Shown: one piece after another, positions 59,541 to 64,000 of the stretch
How positions within the stretch are numbered: the stretch's first letter is position 1
How the letters are laid out: each line of letters starts with the position of its first letter
Translations under genes and position numbers: made by a program
The notes under the pieces: model-generated
Database searches by the model: none
Told to the model about the DNA's origin: nothing
The model's input: the letters and a program-made list of their open reading frames with translations, nothing else
Source of the DNA: JAENWD01 sp963837165
GTDB lineage: Bacteria > Acidobacteriota > Vicinamibacteria > Vicinamibacterales > JAENWD01
Assembly (NCBI GenBank): GCA_963837165.1
Contig: CAWIMD010000002.1
Coordinates: 1,116,001-1,180,000 of the forward strand
Reading direction: 5' to 3'
DNA: 64,000 nt

Positions 59541-61958
59541 ATGACCGGCGGGAGTAATGGATCAATGAGAGCCGCCTCACCCAGATCACGGCGCAGGCTG
59601 TGGGCGCTCGGGGCGCTCGCGCTCGGCGTCACCGCCGCACTCGTCGCGTACTGGCTTCTCCCGAGCTCCAGCCCCGACGAGCGGGTCCGACGCGCCTGGG
59701 CACGACTTGGCGTGGACAAGCCAAACATCGTGCTCATCACGCTCGACACGACTCGAGCCGACCACCTGGGAAGCTACGGCGACGCCGACGCCAGAACGCC
59801 GGCGACCGACGCGCTGGCTCGCGACGGTGTCCGCTTCGCCCAGGCGGCCACTCCCGTGCCGCTGACCCTGCCTGCGCACTCCTCCATCATGACGGGGCTG
59901 TATCCGACGTATCACGGCGTACGCCTCAACGGCACGGCCGCCCTCGGTCAGGACCGGACGACGCTGGCCGAAGTGCTGGGGCATGCGGGCTACCAGACGG
60001 CCGCCTTCATTGCCGCGTTCGTGCTGGACGGCCGCTGGGGCCTGAATCAGGGCTTCGGCACCTACGACGATCAGTTCGATCTGCACAAGTTCAAGCACCT
60101 CGACCTGGCGGGCGTCCAGCGGCCCGGCAACGAGGTGATGGACCTTGCGCTCGACTGGCTCGAGCGTCACCGGCAGGGCCCGTTCTTCACGTGGATTCAC
60201 CTGTACGACGCGCACAGCCCCTACGAGCCGCCCGAGCCGCTGCGCTCCGAGTTCAAGACGCGCGGGCTCGCCGGGCTCTACGACGGCGAGATTGCGTTCG
60301 CGGACCAGCAGGTCGCGCGATGCATCAATTGGCTGCACGCGTCGGGGCTCGACCGGCGAACGGTCGTCGTGGTCGTCGGCGACCACGGCGAGGCCCTCGG
60401 CAGCCACGGGGAGGGCACACACGGGTACTTCGTCTACGACTACGCGCTGCACGTGCCCTTCATCATCTCGACGCCGCTCGACGCCCTTCGCGGGATTCGG
60501 GTGGACGACCAGGTCAGTCTCGTCGACGTGTTTCCGACGGTGCTCGCGCTGGCCGGGCTGCCGTCACCCACGGTGCACGGCCGCTCGCTCGTCCCGTTGA
60601 TGCTCGGAGTGAAGCCCGCGCATGCCGTCTATGCCTATGGCGAGTCGATGACGCCGAGCATTCAGTACGGGTGGAGCCCGCTCCAATGCCTGCGATCGCC
60701 GCGGTACAAGTTCATCCAGGCGCCGCGGCCGGAGCTGTACGATCTCACGGCCGACCCCGGCGAAGCGCACAACATCGTCGCCGAGCAGAAGGACGTGGCA
60801 GACCGGATGGCCGGCGAGTTGAAGCAACTGATCGACGACACGAGCCGTGACGCGCCGGCGCCGGAAGCCGCCAATCTCGATCGCGAGACCCTCCAACGCC
60901 TGGCCTCACTGGGATACGTCGCGGCCGCGCCATCGGTGAGCAAGGCCAGCGCCCGGTCCCAATCGCTCGCGGATCCCAAGGACAAGCTCGACGCGTTCAT
61001 CGCGGTGCAGCGCGCGGGAGAGCTGATGGGTAGCGACGAGTACGAGGAGGCAGCCCGGGTCCTGCAGACGGCGCTCGCCGTTGATCCGACGATGCCGCAG
61101 GCGCGCGTCATGCTCGGGTCGTGCTATTCCGAGACCGGCCGGACGGCCGACGCCCGTGCCGAATTCGATCGCGTGCTGAAGGACGATCCGCAGAGCATCG
61201 CCGCGCTCATCGGGCTCGCGAACGCCCTGATGGCGCAGGGACAGACGGCCGACGTGATCACGTTGTGCAACCGGACGCTGTCGCTCGACGATCGCAACAC
61301 GCAGGCGTACACCCTGCTCGGCGAGGTCTACTTCGGTCAGCACGAGCCGGCCAGGGCGCTGCCCTATCTCGAGAAGGCGGTCGAGATCCAGCCGAAGCTG
61401 ACGCAAAACCAGGTCAACCTCGCCGCCTGTCTCATCGAGCTGAAGCAGCTCCCGCGCGCGCGGCACATGCTCGAGACGGTCCTGGCTGCACATCCGCGCT
61501 TCCCCGGCGCGCAGTTCAATCTGGGCGTCCTCTACGAGGAGCAGCGGCAGCCCCGGGAGGCGCGCGCGGCGTACGAGGCAGAGGTGTCGAACTATCCGGA
61601 AAGCTTCAAGGCGCGGTTCAACCTCGGGAAGCTCCTGGCACAACTCGACGACTGGCCGGGCTCGACGGCCCAGATGCGCGACGTGGTGCGCATCGCGCCG
61701 CGACGCGCCGAGGGCTACCTGTTCCTCGCCCGCGCCCTGCTGCACGAAGCCGCGCCGATCGACGAGGTCCAGCCGCTCGTGGAGCACGGGCTGCGGCTGG
61801 CGGATGCGCCCGACCTGAAAGCGCTCGGCTGGTTTCTCATGGCGGACATCTTCAATCGCCGGCACCAGCCGGCGCAGATGAACGCCGCATTGCAGCACGC
61901 GCGCGCCCAGAGCGCGGCCGCGAAAGGAGCCTCTCGTGACACGACGCCGAGGGATTGA
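59541..61958 (+). CDS. Alkaline-phosphatase/sulfatase superfamily protein with TPR tail
   Basis: An 805-residue membrane-anchored protein: helix at residues about 20-40, then a sulfatase-fold hydrolase (about 60-420) with metal ligands in LITLDTTRADHLGSYG (Asp69) and VVVGDHGEALGSHGEGTHG. The nucleophile position is TLPAHSS, with Thr109 instead of the Cys/Ser needed for formylglycine, so it is likely a phosphatase, phosphodiesterase or phosphotransferase rather than a sulfatase. Residues about 480-790 hold at least seven TPR motifs. The start could also be the ATG at 59565. It overlaps the next gene by 23 bp. Confidence 0.85.
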   Translation: MTGGSNGSMRAASPRSRRRLWALGALALGVTAALVAYWLLPSSSPDERVRRAWARLGVDKPNIVLITLDTTRADHLGSYGDADARTPATDALARDGVRFAQAATPVPLTLPAHSSIMTGLYPTYHGVRLNGTAALGQDRTTLAEVLGHAGYQTAAFIAAFVLDGRWGLNQGFGTYDDQFDLHKFKHLDLAGVQRPGNEVMDLALDWLERHRQGPFFTWIHLYDAHSPYEPPEPLRSEFKTRGLAGLYDGEIAFADQQVARCINWLHASGLDRRTVVVVVGDHGEALGSHGEGTHGYFVYDYALHVPFIISTPLDALRGIRVDDQVSLVDVFPTVLALAGLPSPTVHGRSLVPLMLGVKPAHAVYAYGESMTPSIQYGWSPLQCLRSPRYKFIQAPRPELYDLTADPGEAHNIVAEQKDVADRMAGELKQLIDDTSRDAPAPEAANLDRETLQRLASLGYVAAAPSVSKASARSQSLADPKDKLDAFIAVQRAGELMGSDEYEEAARVLQTALAVDPTMPQARVMLGSCYSETGRTADARAEFDRVLKDDPQSIAALIGLANALMAQGQTADVITLCNRTLSLDDRNTQAYTLLGEVYFGQHEPARALPYLEKAVEIQPKLTQNQVNLAACLIELKQLPRARHMLETVLAAHPRFPGAQFNLGVLYEEQRQPREARAAYEAEVSNYPESFKARFNLGKLLAQLDDWPGSTAQMRDVVRIAPRRAEGYLFLARALLHEAAPIDEVQPLVEHGLRLADAPDLKALGWFLMADIFNRRHQPAQMNAALQHARAQSAAAKGASRDTTPRD

Positions 61959-64000
61959 TCGCGTTGGCGTGCTCGTGCTGGCGCTCGGCGCCTGCCTGAC
62001 GGCCGCTCGTGCGGCGCGAGCGCAGACCATCCGCGTGGACGTCGGCGAGGGCGCGGACGTGAACACGTTCGTGCCGAACCAGACCTTCGGCGCCGGCATC
62101 GACCGGATGTCCGCTGCCGCCGTGGAGAAGCTCTTCACGCGGGCTGCCGTCGACAAAGTGCTCTCGGCGGGCTGGCAGACGGTGTCGTACCGGCAGAACA
62201 CCGAGCTCCACGCCGAGGCCTGGCACTGGAATCCGACCGGCACGTGGAGCGCGGGCGACGGCGGCTACTTCGTCGGCAGTGCCACGCCAGGCGCCCCCAT
62301 CCAGCACTCCTACGGCTACCCGCTTCCGCACCGCGGCGTCACGCGGAACGACGGCACGGAGACCAACGGCTATTCGCGCCTGACCGACGGCGATCCGGCG
62401 ACCTACTGGAAGAGCAATCCGTACCTCTCGCAGGCCTTCACCGGCGAAGACGACACGCGGCATCCGCAATGGGTGATCCTCGACCTGGCGGGGCCCCTGC
62501 CCGTGAACGCGATCCGCATCGACTGGGCGGAGCCCTTCGCACGCAGGTATCTGGTTCAGTACCTGGACCGGCGCGGATCCCATCCACGCGGCCACACACG
62601 GCGCATGGGTCACGTTCCCGGGCGGCGCGATCGCCAATGGCACGGCCGGTCCGGCCAATCTGCGCCTCGGCGCGTCGCCGGTGGCCGTGCAGTTCGTGCG
62701 GATCTGGATGCTCGAGTCGTCGAACACCTGCGACTCGCACGGGCCGGACGATCGCCGCAACTGCGTCGGCTACGCGATCGGCGAGATCGCGCTCGGCACG
62801 CAATCCGGGAGCGGGGAGTTCTACGACCTCGTACGGCACACCGCGGATCAGGACCAGACCGCAACCATCTGCTCGTCGATTGATCCGTGGCACGCGCCGT
62901 CCGATGAGGGGCCGACGACGCGGGAGCAGGTCGGCCTGGATCTGTTCTACACCAGCGGGTACACGCGCGGCCTCCCGGCGATGATTCCCGTGGCCATGCT
63001 CTACAGCACGCCGGAAGACGCCGCGGCGCAGATCCAATACCTGAAGGCCCGCGGGTATCCGATTTCGTGGGTCGAAATGGGAGAAGAGCCCGACGGCCAA
63101 TACATGCTTCCCGAGGACTACGGTGCGTTGTACCTGCAGTTCGCGTCGGCGCTGCATCGTGTCGATCCGTCGCTGAAGCTGGGCGGCCCCGTGTTCGAGG
63201 GCGTCAACAGCGACATCCTCGTGTGGCCCGACGCCGGCGGCCGGACGTCGTGGCTCGGCCGGTTCCTCGAGTACCTGCGCGCGCACGGGAGGCTGGCCGA
63301 CCTGGCGTTCATGTCGTTCGAGCACTATCCGTACGATCCCGGCCACATTCAGTGGAGCCACTTGTACGACGAGCCCACGCTCATCGCTCACATCCTTCAG
63401 GTCTGGCGGGACGACGGGCTGCCGGCGAACCTGCCGATGTTGTGCACGGAGCTGAACATCGCCTGGGCCAGCGGCGAATCGTCGGTCGACGTCTTCGGCG
63501 CGCTCTGGCTCGCCGACTACGCGGGCGCGTTTCTCACGGCCGGCGGCGACGGCCTGTACTATTTTCACTACCTGCCGAACGGCCTGCATGCCGGGTTCAA
63601 CGGGTCGTACGGCATGTTCGGGATGTTCACCGTGGACGCGAATTACCAGATCCGGCAGCCCACGGCGCAGTTCTTCGCGTCGCAGCTCATCACGCAGGAG
63701 TGGGCGCAGCCGGGCGACGGCAGGCACCGGGTGTTCCCCGCCGCCTCAGACGTCCGTGACGCAGCGGAGCACGCGCTGGTCACCGCCTACGCGCTGTCGC
63801 GCCCGGATGGGCAGTGGTCGCTGCTCGTCGTGAACAAGGACCAGCACAACCCGCACGCCGTCCGGATCCGCTTCCGGGACGTCCGGGGCGGTGCGGAGCG
63901 CGGGTTCAACGGTCCGGTGACGGTGACGACGTTCGGCCGCGCCCAGTACCGAGTGGCACGCCAGGGGGAGCGCCGGCGTCGCCGATCCGGACGGGCCGCC
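61936..64000 (+). pseudogene. Secreted glycosidase-like protein, frameshifted and cut by window edge
   Basis: GTG start at 61936 after AAAGGAG, signal peptide residues about 10-31. The first frame covers a region resembling a discoidin-type module (NGYSRLTDGDPATYWKSNP, WVILDLAGPLPVNAIRIDW) and fails after FARRYLVQY. The next frame continues at TGADPIHAATHGAWVTFPG and stays open to 64000. It includes WVEMGEEPDGQYMLPEDYGAL (candidate acid/base Glu) and LCTELNIAWASG (candidate nucleophile Glu), consistent with a clan GH-A retaining glycosidase. Removing one C at 62562-62563 rejoins the frames as QYWTGADP. The C-terminus is beyond the window. Confidence 0.7.

Overview
The window is a GC-rich (about 70% by eye), gene-dense bacterial chromosome segment. 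Several features point to Acidobacteriota, probably a Vicinamibacteria-type soil or metagenome lineage: a roughly 1000-residue TonB receptor with an N-terminal carboxypeptidase-regulatory (Cna-B-like) domain, a sulfatase-like protein with a TPR tail, an EF-P loop reading PGNLRG, and many short intergenic minisatellites. This placement is inference from gene content; there is no rRNA in the window.

Layout. 1-8.4 kb is housekeeping: a pseudouridine synthase facing an scpB-scpA-trpS-site-2 protease run, then uvrC, a CDP-alcohol phosphatidyltransferase and Ku. 8.5-12.2 kb holds a membrane protein and a copper-efflux operon (small HMA chaperone, CopA ATPase, CsoR repressor). A CsoR-type palindrome sits inside the spacer of its promoter. 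12.3-16.3 kb has thymidine kinase, EF-P, Hsp20, an HtrA protease and an MscS channel. 16.3-22.8 kb has two palindromic repeat elements around a methyltransferase remnant, a GxxExxY protein, an alkyladenine glycosylase, a HEAT-repeat protein, uvrA and a further repeat element. 22.8-31.3 kb looks like a small-molecule (probably sugar or sugar-acid) cluster: TIM-barrel isomerase/epimerase, SDR, zinc alcohol dehydrogenase, an OMPDC-superfamily enzyme, an MFS permease and a cyclase-family hydrolase. It is interrupted by a 1.2-kb array of 42-bp repeats and an IS256-family insertion sequence. 31.4-38.1 kb has a CocE-type hydrolase, a PDZ-membrane-GAF-SpoIIE phosphatase, a protein-isoaspartate methyltransferase, an FMN-binding protein and a lipoprotein.

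38.3-47.5 kb is an accessory island. It starts just after a tRNA-Thr(CGT) gene and is bracketed by a perfect 20-bp direct repeat about 9.0 kb apart. On one strand it carries a type III restriction-modification operon in which a HipA-like kinase and a DUF3037 protein sit between mod and res. Behind these are an intact XRE-type antitoxin and the stump of its RelE/HigB-type toxin. This is the most likely place for an undescribed defence arrangement.

47.7-64 kb has a CPA2 antiporter with a TrkA domain, a frameshifted GH32 enzyme, DUF4386 and DUF1801 genes, an ArsR-VOC-SRPBCC operon, DoxX, DinB, two unknown membrane proteins, the TonB receptor, a sulfatase-superfamily/TPR protein and a frameshifted secreted glycosidase-like gene that runs off the right edge.

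Two cross-cutting patterns stand out. First, at least four copies of a palindromic element fold into a cloverleaf-like shape; in three of them the central stem differs in sequence but keeps its pairing. Second, three genes (HipA-like, GH32, terminal glycosidase-like) are each split by what looks like one extra base. That could be true decay or assembly error and should be checked before any is called a pseudogene.
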